DNA of 64,000 nucleotides from Mesorhabditis belari. Taxonomy: Eukaryota > Nematoda > Chromadorea > Rhabditida > Rhabditidae. Where the stretch lies: the NCBI GenBank assembly GCA_958450365.1, contig CAUEEP010000056.1, positions 1 through 64,000 on the forward strand. The letters run 5' to 3'. A model generated the notes under the pieces. It was not told where the DNA came from, ran no database searches, and saw nothing but the letters and a program-made list of their open reading frames with translations. A program made the position numbers and the translations under genes. Every line of letters begins with the position of its first letter. Position 1 is the stretch's first letter. This document shows positions 54,825 to 64,000 of the stretch, piece after piece.

Positions 54825-57800
54825 ATGAGTGTCCTTGGGTATGTCAGAGTGTTTGCGGGTGGGTTTTTTTTTTAAAAGATTTGAAATTCGGATTTAGATT
54901 GGGATTTAGATTGGGATTTAGATTGGGATTTAGATTGGGATTTAAATTCGGGTTTACATTCGGGTTTACATTCGGGTTTAAATTGGGATTTAGATTGGGA
55001 TTTAGATTGGGATTTATATTCGGATTTATATTCGGATTTAAATTCGGATTTAAATTCGGGTTTACATTCGGGTTTGAATTGGATTTAAATTCGGATTTAC
55101 ACTCAGATTTACATTCAGATTCAAATTCGGATTTATATTCGGGTTTAAATTCGGATTTACTTTCAGATTTATATTCGGATTCAAATTCGGATTTAGATTC
55201 AGATTTATATTCGGGTTTAAATTCAGATTCATTGCATGGATTGCATCCAAATTAGCATCCAAATTAGCATCCAATTAGCATCCAAATTAGCATTCAAATT
55301 CAAGTTTCCACTTTGCTCCTCAACTTGCTTGTCGTCTATTTAATCGTTTTTGCTACGCCGAAAAGCTTGGGCAATTTCCGATGGCATATTTTAACGTTAC
55401 ACGTAAGTAGCTTTCGTGAAAAATCAAGAATCCAGTGCGCCAGAGCATTTGTGTTTACCCATCTTTGCGCAAAAAGTACAAAAACTTTCAAGCAATGGCT
55501 TCAAGTGTACTTTGTGCTCAAAAATTGGAAACCTACCCTTCCTAGCGTACTGGTCCTCATCAAACAATAAACTAAAGAATCTCGTGCACCAGAGGGTGTG
55601 TGTTTACCCATTTCGAGCAAAAAGTACACAAAGCCAAGTACAATTACAAGTACATTATCCTGCAAAAAAAAAATGCGAAGCTCACTGCGCCAGATGGGGT
55701 TTGTTTATGTTTTTTTGAGAGCACAAAGAACAAGATTGAAAGATCTGGTTGACGAAACTCGATCTTTACAGTACTTTCAATTGTTAAAGCAACATTTGCA
55801 GCAACATTGACTTACAGTGGCGGACAATTAAATAGAACCGATGCTCCATTTGCACAAAGACCACGAATTTTCCATTATTTACACATCCGCTCAAAAAGAC
55901 ATCAACAGCTATTCTTTTTGATGTTATCTTAGCTTTCGATTGGCACCGCTCTTGGCTGAAAGCTCTTTCTCTGTAACTTGGTAGTTTAGGTTTTACTAAT
56001 AAATACTAAATTATGTTTGGTCAAAAGTGGTGACAATCGAAAGCTAAGATAACATCAAAAAAATAGCTGTTGATGTCTTTTTGAGTGGATGGAAAATTCG
56101 TGGTCTTTGTGCAAATGGAGCATCGGTTCTATTTAATTGTCTATTTAATTCTATTTAATTGTTTGCCACTGTAGGTGCTAGATAGGAAATTTTGAAATTT
56201 TCAGAACTTTCAAATGATTTTCGAATTCGGTATCATTTATTGTGAATTTCCGTTTCTTGGACTCCCAGCATTTGTCGGTTTCACGGTTGGGCTATTCACC
56301 GAGTTTGGAATCGGAATCTATTGGCAAATGGTAAATTATAGAGAAAGGCCTAAAGCTAATCGATTATTGGACATTTGATAATGTAAGCTATAGTACTCTG
56401 GACTATAGTCAGAATACTGGATTCTCTATCAGTTCTGTGCTTTCATTACTGGACTATAGTTCTCGACCAGCTCTACAGAGTACTGTAGCTGTAGAGCTGT
56501 AGCTGTAGAGCTGTAGCTGTAGAGCTGCAGTACTCTGTAGATGATGCGTAGACGCTAGTCCGTTGAACTATGCTACAAAATAAGATCCTCGATACATAAA
56601 ATGAATGTAGATGATTCACGGTTGGGCCATTCACCGAGTTAGGAATCGGAATCTATTGACAAATGGTAAATTATCGGCAAAAGCCTAAAGCTAATCGATT
56701 ATTTGACATTTGTTAGTGTAAACGAATGTAAAATCACAGTTTGATTACGGTATTTTCGAAGATAGGTACCTTTTAGGAAGATTTTGGGAGATTTGATTGC
56801 CCCGCCCCTTTTCCCATTAACAATCTAACTTTAAACTCAAATCTCTTGAGGTTGAGCTATCAAATTTCCATATTCTTTGGTATCATTAGATGCGTCAAGG
56901 CTTTCTCTTTCGATTGGTATAAAAACTATTTATATTGAACAGCGAATCAAAGATATTTGAGCTTAAAGTTCGATTGTCAATGTACCAATGCTAAATTCGA
57001 TTGCCAATGTACCATGTACCAATGCTAAGTTCGATTGCCAATGCCAATTTGCCAATGTCCCAATGCCAAGGGGCGGGGCGCGTATAAAAGGTCCGTCGCC
57101 CCGCCCCTTTGTCCCATTGGTAATCTAACTTTAAACTCAAATATCTTGGTGTTGGGTTGTCCAATTTCAAAATTTTTAATATCATTAGATGCGTCAAGTC
57201 TTTCTCTTTCGATTGATATAAAAACTATTTATATTGAACAGCCGAATCCCAAGATATTTGAGTTTAAAGTTGGATTGGCAATGGGAAAAGGGGCGGGGCA
57301 ATAAAATGTCCCAAAATCTTCCTAAAAAGCATCTATTTTCGAAATTAACGTAAACAAAATGTCAGTTTTGTGTCAAAATGTCAAAAAATCAGCTCAATTT
57401 GGTCAAATTTAATGAAGGACTCTTAAGGCTCTTAAGGTTAAATGATATGAAAATCGAGCTAATTGAATGAAAACTGACGACGAGATTACGGTAGTTTGTC
57501 TAGAATAGGTGCTTTTTCGAAAACGAATCAAGAAAAGACTTTAGCCAGCACTTTGGCTAAGATTTTCTTTCATTTCTAGGTCTTTTCAAGCTTCGTTTTA
57601 TTTTCGATGCTCTCAATGGTTCAACTAATCGTTTTCTCGCGTCACCAAGCCATTTTGCCCGCCAATCATTGGTTGAAATTGGGAAAAGTGTAGGGAATTT
57701 TGTTCAAGTCCATTTTTCTACAGCATTTTCCTTTTCAGTGCAAGAGATTTATGGATTTACTCGTGCTATTCCCTGCCCGCTTTCTGCAGTTTGACAATGG

Positions 57801-58189
57801 CTGTACTGCTGTGGAGCTACGATTATCACGCAGCGCTGGGGAAAATCGAAAATGTCAGTGATTTAAACGAAAAAAAATTAAATTCTTAAAAATTTTGCGG
57901 ATTTAGGCCTAGAGCTGGCTCTGAAAGCAATCATTTTACAATTATTGCCAATTTTTGGCTATAGTAAGTAAAGAGACATTTGTTAGATTTGTAGGCGGCA
58001 AGTAGGCGTTCTTTGTGTTCCCTCAATCGTTTGCCTTCTGGCCCACGAGAAATCGTTGAATTCTCTTATTTCTCTGAACTAGGATGGAACTTTAATTGTA
58101 AGCCTGTTATTGTTATTCAATCAAAACTATGACTTTTCTTTATCGAAATTAAGTGAACATTGAAAACCCAAAACTTGGATAATTAAGCC

Positions 58190-58223
<34 letters not shown>

Positions 58224-61200
58224 TAAAAACAATAATAAAAACAATAATATAAAAACAATAATATAAAAACAATAATAAAAACAATAATAATATAATAATA
58301 ATAAAAACAATAATAATATAATAATAATAAAAACAATAATAATATAAAAACAATAATAATATAAAAACAATAATAATATAAAAACAATTAAAAGTCTTTT
58401 TAGATTTTGCAAAAGCTTTTGATTCTGTTCCCATTGATCTTCTAATTCACAAACTGCATGCTTACCGGCTCAGCCCACTTGTAATTTCGGTCGTCAAAAA
58501 TTTTCTTTCTCAGCGGACTTTCAAAGTAATTCTAAATAATGTTCTTTCTCCCTCTTTTGATTGTCCTAGCGGGGTTCCTCAGGGTAGTATTCTTGGTCCT
58601 CTTTTGTTTACTATCTATATTAATGACCTGCCTAACTGTCCTTTCAAATCAAAAAATTCCTCCATCTGGCTCTATGCCGATGATGTTCTATAAACAAAGG
58701 GCTAATCTGTTTACAACGGAGGATTTTGAAAGTTTCGACTAAATCAATGACAAAGCGACGATGCTGTAAAGTTTTTAGTTCAAAAAAGCCGCAAGCGAAG
58801 CTACTTGAGTTCCGATGGGAATTTTGAACGTAAGCTTAACATCATCGGCATAGAGCCAGATGGAGGAATTTTTTGATTTGAAAGGACAGTTAGGCAGGTC
58901 ATTAATATAGATAGTAAACAAAAGAGGACCAAGAATACTACCCTGAGGAACCCCGCTAGGACAATCAAAAGAGGGAGAAAGAACATTATTTAGAATTACT
59001 TTGAAAGTCCGCTGAGAAAGAAAATTTTTGACGACCGAAATTACAAGTGGGCTGAGCCGGTAAGCATGCAGTTTGTGAATTAGAAGATCAATGGGAACAG
59101 AATCAAAAGCTTTTGCAAAATCTAAGAAGACGGCTTCTAGTTGGGAAATAGATTTTTCTTTTTGATCTAAAGCTTTGAAAAAGGACTTATAGGCTAAAAT
59201 AAGTTGAGAAGTTGTGGATTTATTTTTAAGGAAGCCAAACTGCTGGTCAGAAAAAAGATTGTACTTATCAAAATGTTGAAAAATTTTATCTTTTATGATA
59301 ATTTCAAAAGTTTTGACACAGGAGAAGTTAAAGAAATGGGACGATAATTAGCGAATATATTTTTGGGCGATTTTTTTGAGAAGAGGCGACACAAGAGATT
59401 GTTTCCAGTAAGTTGGGACCGCAGAGACAAGCAAAATTTTATTGAAGAATTTGGCAAGAGGAATGACTAGCACTTTATGTAGTTTCTTTAGAACAAAAGC
59501 AGTAATTTTGTCTGGACTAGGCGATTTTTTGGGTCTCAACTTTTTGAAAGCAGCTTCAATGTCACTAGCTGTAAGGAGGAAATCGGCTTGTGGTGGAATG
59601 GCTTTACGTGGAAAAGCCGGGAATGGTTCATCAGGTATCTGGTTATTGTAAACACTGTGAAAGAAATTACCAAACTCAAGCACAATTTTTCCGGGCTCTA
59701 AAAGTGTTTCACTAGGATTGGATGGATCAAGAAAGGAATTTGGAATTTGGTTAGGGTCCTTAGATTTAGAGTTTATATACGTGTAAAAAGAATTCCCTTT
59801 TTTGGATTTAATGGCGTTTCTTTCTATATTTTCCTCAAATTTCCGACAATATTTGGAAAGCTTATTTAGTTCCTTATTAACTAAAGGATCATCTGAGGGT
59901 TGAGAAAAGTAGGAGCGACGGTAAAAACAGGCTAAACGACTTTTAGCTCTTAAAATGTGCGGCGGGGTCTTTAAAGAAGAATGAGCACATGCCAATTCCA
60001 ATTTAGAATTTGAGGAGGCACAAAAATCTGATTGATTTAGAGAATTTAGTAAACACACCGCCGCTTTGACATGATCAAAATCAAAATGCAAACAGACTTG
60101 ATCCCTTTTCTTTGGAGTAGAGCAGTTAGAATTGATTTTGAAGCTGATTGAGATGTGGTCAGAACCCGGAAGAGGAGGCAAACTTTGCAGGTCGATTACG
60201 TCATCCGGAAAGTCAGAAATCACGATATCTAAAATAGAAGAAGAGCGACAGAAAGTAGGAAATGCATTTAAAATAAAAAGAGAGCTCGTAATGAGGAAAC
60301 TTTCAAGTGAAATAGTGGGGTGATGGTATTTGTCAAATGCAAAAGAACCGCTGGAAAAATTTACACGAAAATTAAAATCACCAAGTAGAATGTTTAGCTC
60401 AGCAGAAACTAAGAATGTCGATAGGTGGTCGAAAAGAGAAGATGTGTCAGCTAAGTTAACATCAGGGGGACGATAAATAACGAAAAAACGGGTCTTTTTG
60501 GCAAGGAAAACATCGACTATAAGAATTTCGCAATTAAACTTAGATGCAGAGTAAATTAGCGCATGTTGGAAGGACTTTAGGAGCAAGAAAATGGTACCAC
60601 CACCATGAGATTTGCTAGAGTCAGATCTGTCACAACGTAAAATAGCATAATTATTTCCGGGATCAAGAATAGAGGAAACAAAAGACTCATTTAGCCACGT
60701 CTCTGTAATAGCAATAAAAGAGAAAGTCTTTGATCGAGTCATAGTTTGAAAGAAATTAAGTCGATTATTGCTATTGGAGGCTAGACTGTGGGCATTTGTA
60801 AGATAAACACTAGGTAGGATTGAGGAACAACTAAAATCAGACTTCTTCGGGGAAAATGAGATCATTTGGCGTCGGTTGGGAGCTTGGAACCTTTTTATGC
60901 AACTTCTTACGAGTTTTTTCGTTTCTTCGTTGAGAAGGATGGGCAAATACATCCTTTGAGTTGCGAAAACTCTTGGCAACTGGTCCGTTCAGGTCTGACA
61001 TCGAGTGGGCTTTCTTCAGGTGTGTTCCATTAGGGGAGATGATGACGGCATTTGCCCGTTTTGGTGGTCGACCTCTTGGTTTAGGCAAAGTAACAGGCGG
61101 TGGCTTCGCAATTATATTTAATGGTCTTGTATCCTCTACAACTCCTATAACGGCCATCTCGACGTCCTTTGAGTTCCGAGTTGGAGCAATTTTGAGTTGC

Positions 61201-61781
61201 TTAGCTTCTTTAACGGAGTCTTCAATAATGTCGATTCCTTTTGGACGAAAAGGATCAGAACGACGAACATTGATTAGACGAGCGTACCAAGGTAAAAGAT
61301 CTTTGCGTTGAAGGCGAAAAGAAGACAATAAGTTGGAGGCACCGTGAGAAGAAGCAAAAATCACTTTTATTGGACGAGGATGTTGCAGAGAAAAGATGCC
61401 CATTCGATAAGATTGAAGAATCGTAGCATCCATTCCATAGCCGGCCAATATTGAGTCCAGAACGAAGCGATCGGCTGCCCTTCTTAAGTATGGTGACAGA
61501 GAGGAGTGTATATTGGGTTCTGGGAGCCCCTCGACAACTAGATGATAGTCGGAAGAGAGTGTTTTCGCTAAGGCAACGTCCTCCTGGAGAAGTGGCAGCT
61601 TGGTGGGTTCGAGTGGCGGCGACAACGGATGAAACGGATGGCGTACATTCATCAACTTTTTCACCGTCATGTTGGGCATTTTTAACGGCATTTGCATATC
61701 TCAAACTTGGGTAATTATTTTAAAAAAAAATAATAATATAAAAACAATAATAATATAAAAACAATAATAAAAACAATAATA

Positions 61782-61832
<51 letters not shown>

Positions 61833-63473
61833 CAATAATAAAAACAATAATAAAAAAAATAATAAAAACAATAATAATAATAATAACAACAACAACAATT
61901 ACCCAAAACTTGGGTAATTAAACCGGCTGGAGGGGGCTTCCCGGCGGTGCCTATCCGGGGGCAGTGTGCCAGACGCCGCTTTTTCCTCCTAGCAACAGGG
62001 AAAGAGCGCACAATTGCCTCGCGCTATTCAAGGTTACATTAATCGATAGGAAATTTCCACGTTTTCGAGAAGGGGTTTTTTTTTCAGAAGTATCCCTATT
62101 TGTCTCCATTCTTTCACCAGCCAAGCAGTTCCGCAATCGACAATTCCCTCAACTATCGGAGTCTTTTTTTCTTTACGTCTTTAATATTTGTCTATATTTT
62201 CGTGTTTTTCTGTAAGTTTTGTATATTGGTAGTAGTTTTTATTGAGTTTTAGCTCTAATTTTCTCAACTTTATCTAGTTTTAGCTCTGATTTTCTCAACT
62301 TTATCTAGTTTTAGCTCTGATTTTCTCAACTTTAACAATCCTGAAGACTCTTGAGAAATTCATGAGTCAAAAGACGTTAAAAATGCAAAAGGAATGGCTG
62401 AAACAAGTTTATTTACAGGTTTGATTCGATTTATTTCGTTAGATTAGATTTCAAAAGTTTTACAAGTTACAGTAGTCTTTAGATTATCATTAGAACACCT
62501 GTGTACTTTGTACTCCCATTGGTGCGCGCTTTCTAGCAGATTGAAAAGAGAAGTGCGCTAGAAAGCGCGCGTTTTTAAGCACAAAGTACAAGGCTTGAGT
62601 CTAGCGTTAAAGCTAAATAACTTCTTGTAAAGTTATTTAGCTTTAACGTACTGTAAAGTACGGTGTACTGTGTACTGTGTACTGTGTACTGTGTACGGTG
62701 GACTGTGTACTGTGTACGGTGTACTGTGTACGGTGTACTGTGTACTGTGTACGGTGTACTGTGTACGGTGTACTGTGTACTGTGTACTGTATTTTGATAT
62801 GATCTTTTTAGATAGCCATCTTTTTCTCCTTAGAAACTGTGCCAATGCTTGGATTTATGGGTATTTTAGCGTCCGGGAATGAGCATTTAGCTGGTAAATC
62901 TTACTTTTTGGCTGTACTTTGTGATTCTTGTAAACACAACGCTTTTAGTGTACAGAATTTCTTTTTAGTTCTGAACTTCTGGTTGATCTTGCTCTCTTGT
63001 TTCCAGGGAACTGCTTCAGCGATAGCCTATTTGAATTGCTCTGTCTACAAGAGACATCTTTCTTCACTCATTCAGGAGACTTTTTTCGTGAAAAGTGAGG
63101 GAAAAAGAGAAAATCTTTCCTTCTTTCTTTCCTCCTTTCTTTCTCTCTTCCTTTCTTTCTCTCTTCCTTTCTTTCTCTCTTCTTCCTTTGTCTTTCCTTC
63201 TTTCCATTCGCAAGGCAAAGCACCGAATATCTCAATGGTTAGAGCAATAGACGAACAAGCAAGGGAAGCAAAAGGCCATGGTTCAATCACCTCTCCGGAA
63301 TCCAGAAATTCAATCCCTTACTTCTCCTTGCCAATGCTTTCACTCTATTATTACTATAATGAAAAGATAAAGTATTTGGTTGTGATAAAGATAAAGCATC
63401 TCTACTAATTTCAGAAAAAGCTCCTCATCGATCAGTCTCAGTTTCATTCGACGACAAAGTATTATCAATGTGA
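54825..63473 (+). CDS. Nematode chemoreceptor (Srh/Str-superfamily GPCR)
   Basis: Exons: 54825-54858, 55305-55402, 56205-56330, 57580-57689, 57739-57853, 57915-57963, 62088-62201, 62315-62418, 62812-62913, 63007-63094, 63415-63473 (332 aa). Phases close; exons 1 and 6 are least certain (exon 6 acceptor is ctagag). Successive hydrophobic helices occur: [20 protein letters not shown] (TM1), the [12 protein letters not shown] region, [18 protein letters not shown] (TM3), [19 protein letters not shown] (TM4), [15 protein letters not shown] (TM5). The third intracellular loop [12 protein letters not shown] matches the S-K-T-x-x-x-Q-K pattern of this superfamily. The tail VYKRHLSS and a serine-rich end follow. 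It is probably a ciliary odorant receptor. Intron 6 (4.1 kb) contains a LINE. Confidence 0.85.
54880..55245. repeat. 12 bp degenerate repeat (gggatttagatt)
   Basis: About 30 units of tcggatttaaat or tgggatttagat in chemoreceptor intron 1. The ORFs over it ([10 protein letters not shown] and LNLNPN) are artefacts. Confidence 0.88.
55815..56171. mobile_element. Tc1-type foldback MITE
   Basis: TA-flanked ends CAGTGGCGGACAATTAAATA and its near-complement TTAATTGTTTGCCACTG. Arms of about 130 bases are inverted copies (aaagacatcaacagctat / atagctgttgatgtcttt). It is in chemoreceptor intron 2. Confidence 0.85.
56395..56590. repeat. Dispersed repeat with (ctgtagctgtag) core, copy 2
   Basis: Same borders as 53215-53455, with a shorter core (about three units). 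It is in chemoreceptor intron 3. Confidence 0.85.
56610..56720 (+). pseudogene. Partial duplicate of chemoreceptor exon 3
   Basis: About 110 bases repeat 56276-56390: the end of exon 3, its donor and the start of intron 3. In the copy TGG (W) of IYWQM has become TGA, so it cannot substitute for the exon. Confidence 0.85.
56752..57342. mobile_element. Foldback element with ccccgcccctttt motif
   Basis: The outer inverted arms share aggaagattttgggaga and gccccgccccttttcccatt. Inside are two direct copies of a unit of about 180 bases (caatctaactttaaactcaa ... ctatttatattgaacagc). GC-rich boxes in an AT-rich area are unusual here. It lies in chemoreceptor intron 3. Confidence 0.75.
58127..58390. 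repeat. 145 bp repeat fragment plus (aaaacaataat)n tract
   Basis: A piece of the 145 bp dispersed repeat (gaaattaagtgaacattgaa ... ccaaaacttggataattaag) is followed by an irregular (aataat/aaaacaataatat) array. A similar array and repeat piece lie on the other side of the LINE (61725-62010). Confidence 0.8.
58392..58688 (+). mobile_element. Inverted LINE reverse-transcriptase fragment
   Basis: The + strand reads [40 protein letters not shown] and LYADDV, the core reverse-transcriptase motifs. It is an almost exact inverted copy of 58838-59133 in the main LINE. About 150 bases separate the two arms, so they form a large hairpin. Confidence 0.92.
58780..60979 (-). CDS. LINE ORF2: endonuclease and reverse transcriptase, broken
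   Basis: The open part (60979-59348, 543 aa) starts [10 protein letters not shown] and carries the apurinic endonuclease: N62 in TNAHSL, E93 in TETWL, YRPP (169-172), LGDFN (199-203), LDIVISDF, and SDH (273-275). It continues to [13 protein letters not shown] at the start of the reverse transcriptase. Two frameshifts within about 70 bases (near 59340 and 59280) separate [13 protein letters not shown] and [20 protein letters not shown]. The frame then runs through [18 protein letters not shown] and YADDVKL, and ends at about 58780 with AFLN. The rest of ORF2 and the 3' end are missing. Jockey/CR1-like organisation; it cannot be autonomous. Confidence 0.92.
60837..61697 (-). CDS. LINE ORF1 protein
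   Basis: 286 codons, intact, starting [10 protein letters not shown] and overlapping the start of ORF2 by about 140 bases in another frame. The middle ([12 protein letters not shown] ... [10 protein letters not shown] ... [10 protein letters not shown]) resembles the RNA-binding domain of ORF1 proteins of CR1/Jockey-type elements. A later KPRGRPPKR is an AT-hook-like basic motif, and the C terminus is strongly basic. It probably binds element RNA. The intact frame suggests a fairly recent insertion. Confidence 0.8.
   Translation of the reverse strand: MQMPLKMPNMTVKKLMNVRHPFHPLSPPLEPTKLPLLQEDVALAKTLSSDYHLVVEGLPEPNIHSSLSPYLRRAADRFVLDSILAGYGMDATILQSYRMGIFSLQHPRPIKVIFASSHGASNLLSSFRLQRKDLLPWYARLINVRRSDPFRPKGIDIIEDSVKEAKQLKIAPTRNSKDVEMAVIGVVEDTRPLNIIAKPPPVTLPKPRGRPPKRANAVIISPNGTHLKKAHSMSDLNGPVAKSFRNSKDVFAHPSQRRNEKTRKKLHKKVPSSQPTPNDLIFPEEV
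61715..62012. repeat. (aataat/aaaacaataat)n array plus 145 bp repeat piece
   Basis: The microsatellite (61725-61895) lies upstream of LINE ORF1, followed by acccaaaacttgggtaatta and the GC-rich core cagtgtgccagacgccgc of the 145 bp repeat. With 58127-58390 it gives nearly matching borders on both sides of the LINE block. Confidence 0.8.
62248..62345 (+). repeat. 31 bp unit triplication spanning a splice acceptor
   Basis: Three tandem copies of tagttttagctctgattttc plus tcaactttatc. Each contains the ttttag acceptor; the third provides the start of chemoreceptor exon 8 (62315). The duplication is visible directly, and the use of the last copy is inferred from phase. Confidence 0.8.
62645..62790. 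repeat. (tgtgtactgtgtacggtgtac)n array
   Basis: About 18 units of 7 bases, tgtactg or tgtacgg, just upstream of the acceptor of chemoreceptor exon 9. Confidence 0.9.
63222..63302 (+). pseudogene. tRNA-like sequence, family C, degenerate
   Basis: CACCGAATATCTCAATGGTTAGAGC and CCATGGTTCAATCAC correspond to the A and B boxes of the sequences at 20527 and 51541. It lies in the last intron of the chemoreceptor gene, beside a (ctttctttctct) tract at 63100-63190. Confidence 0.4.
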
Positions 63474-63654
63474 GAAGTTAGAAAATCGTTGAATGGAAGG
63501 ACTTTTCTGTGCACTAGAAAAGATGCGTTTTGACCTTTCGATCACTTTTCCATAAAGATTTATTTAAATTTTTGTTATTTCTTTTTATTTTGTTACTTGA
63601 AACGTCAAACATGCATCGGTTTTGAGTTTTGGTGATTAGAGAGACATAGATCAT

Positions 63655-63872
63655 TCAAAACTTTGTATAGATAACATTTCAGGCTTTTAAATGATACCAA
63701 ATAGAGCTTGATTGAATAATCGAGTCCAAGGAAATCAGGGCCAGCTCAGCAAAAGAGGCCCCACCCAACTTGGGTGTCGTGTCGCCTGCTTTGCATGGAA
63801 ATGAAAAAGCCAATCAAGCTCTATTTGGTACCATTTGAAAGCCTGAAATATCCTCTTTACAATGACATAAAA
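63655..63872. mobile_element. Foldback MITE near window end
   Basis: Inverted arms share aggcttttaaatgataccaa / ttggtaccatttgaaagcct and agagcttgattg. Diverged relatives of the right arm occur at about 19005-19110 and 33145-33230. No gene was seen from 63474 to the window end. Confidence 0.7.
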
Positions 63873-64000
63873 AGTTAAGAATAATATTATGTTTAGGCAA
63901 AGTTATGAGCCCTTAAAGCGCGGCTATCCATTGAAAATGCTTGGTAAAAATGCTAAAATTTTCAAATCAATTTTCTTTATGGTCTTTTAGTCAAATCAAG

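Overview
This is intron-rich animal nuclear DNA from a nematode, most probably a rhabditid. The evidence is two cuticle collagen genes, a nematode chemoreceptor, short U-rich 3' splice sites of the TTTTCAG type, and an internal stretch of the nematode telomere repeat (TTAGGC). All coordinates come from reading the sequence by eye. Gene models were built by joining exons whose reading phase, GT..AG borders and family similarity agree.

Six genes are supported, all on the + strand. Two paralogous cuticle collagens lie at 11495-14070 (285 aa) and 17744-20716 (290 aa). A CHK/EcKinase-like small-molecule kinase lies at 22117-32420 (13 exons, 412 aa). A serine carboxypeptidase-like S10 protein lies at 35125-43740 (17 exons, 558 aa, altered substrate-site motifs). 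A membrane-anchored WD40 protein of the TBL2 type lies at 44957-53569 (15 exons, 466 aa). A chemoreceptor of the Srh/Str superfamily lies at 54825-63473 (11 exons, 332 aa). The genes do not form a pathway. Spacing is over 1 kb, so there is no sign of a trans-spliced operon. The collagens are a local duplication.

RNA genes: one well-folded tRNA-Phe(GAA) with a 12-nt intron sits inside a carboxypeptidase intron (43359-43443). About fifteen further tRNA-like sequences with recognisable A and B boxes are scattered through introns and spacers. Most have poor acceptor or anticodon stems and are best read as tRNA-derived repeats or pseudogenes.

Most of the window is repeats. Region 1-11,000 has no convincing gene and holds minisatellites, nested foldback elements, purine tracts and the telomere-like array. 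Nearly every long intron holds its own minisatellite, the largest being 1.4 kb in the kinase gene. Mobile elements include a deleted mariner in the carboxypeptidase gene, a composite mariner-type element present twice (2921-3866 and 51944-52803), a maT/Tc1-like transposase fragment with inverted end sequences on both sides of the TBL2 gene, several TA-flanked foldback MITEs, and a CR1/Jockey-like LINE with ORF1 and ORF2 inside one chemoreceptor intron. A LINE 3' end lies in a microsatellite in TBL2 intron 1.

The most interesting points are how repeats interact with splicing (about two dozen TTTTCAG sites before a real acceptor, inverted repeats in two introns of one gene, partial exon duplications), the composite mariner element, and the departure of the carboxypeptidase from the family motifs.
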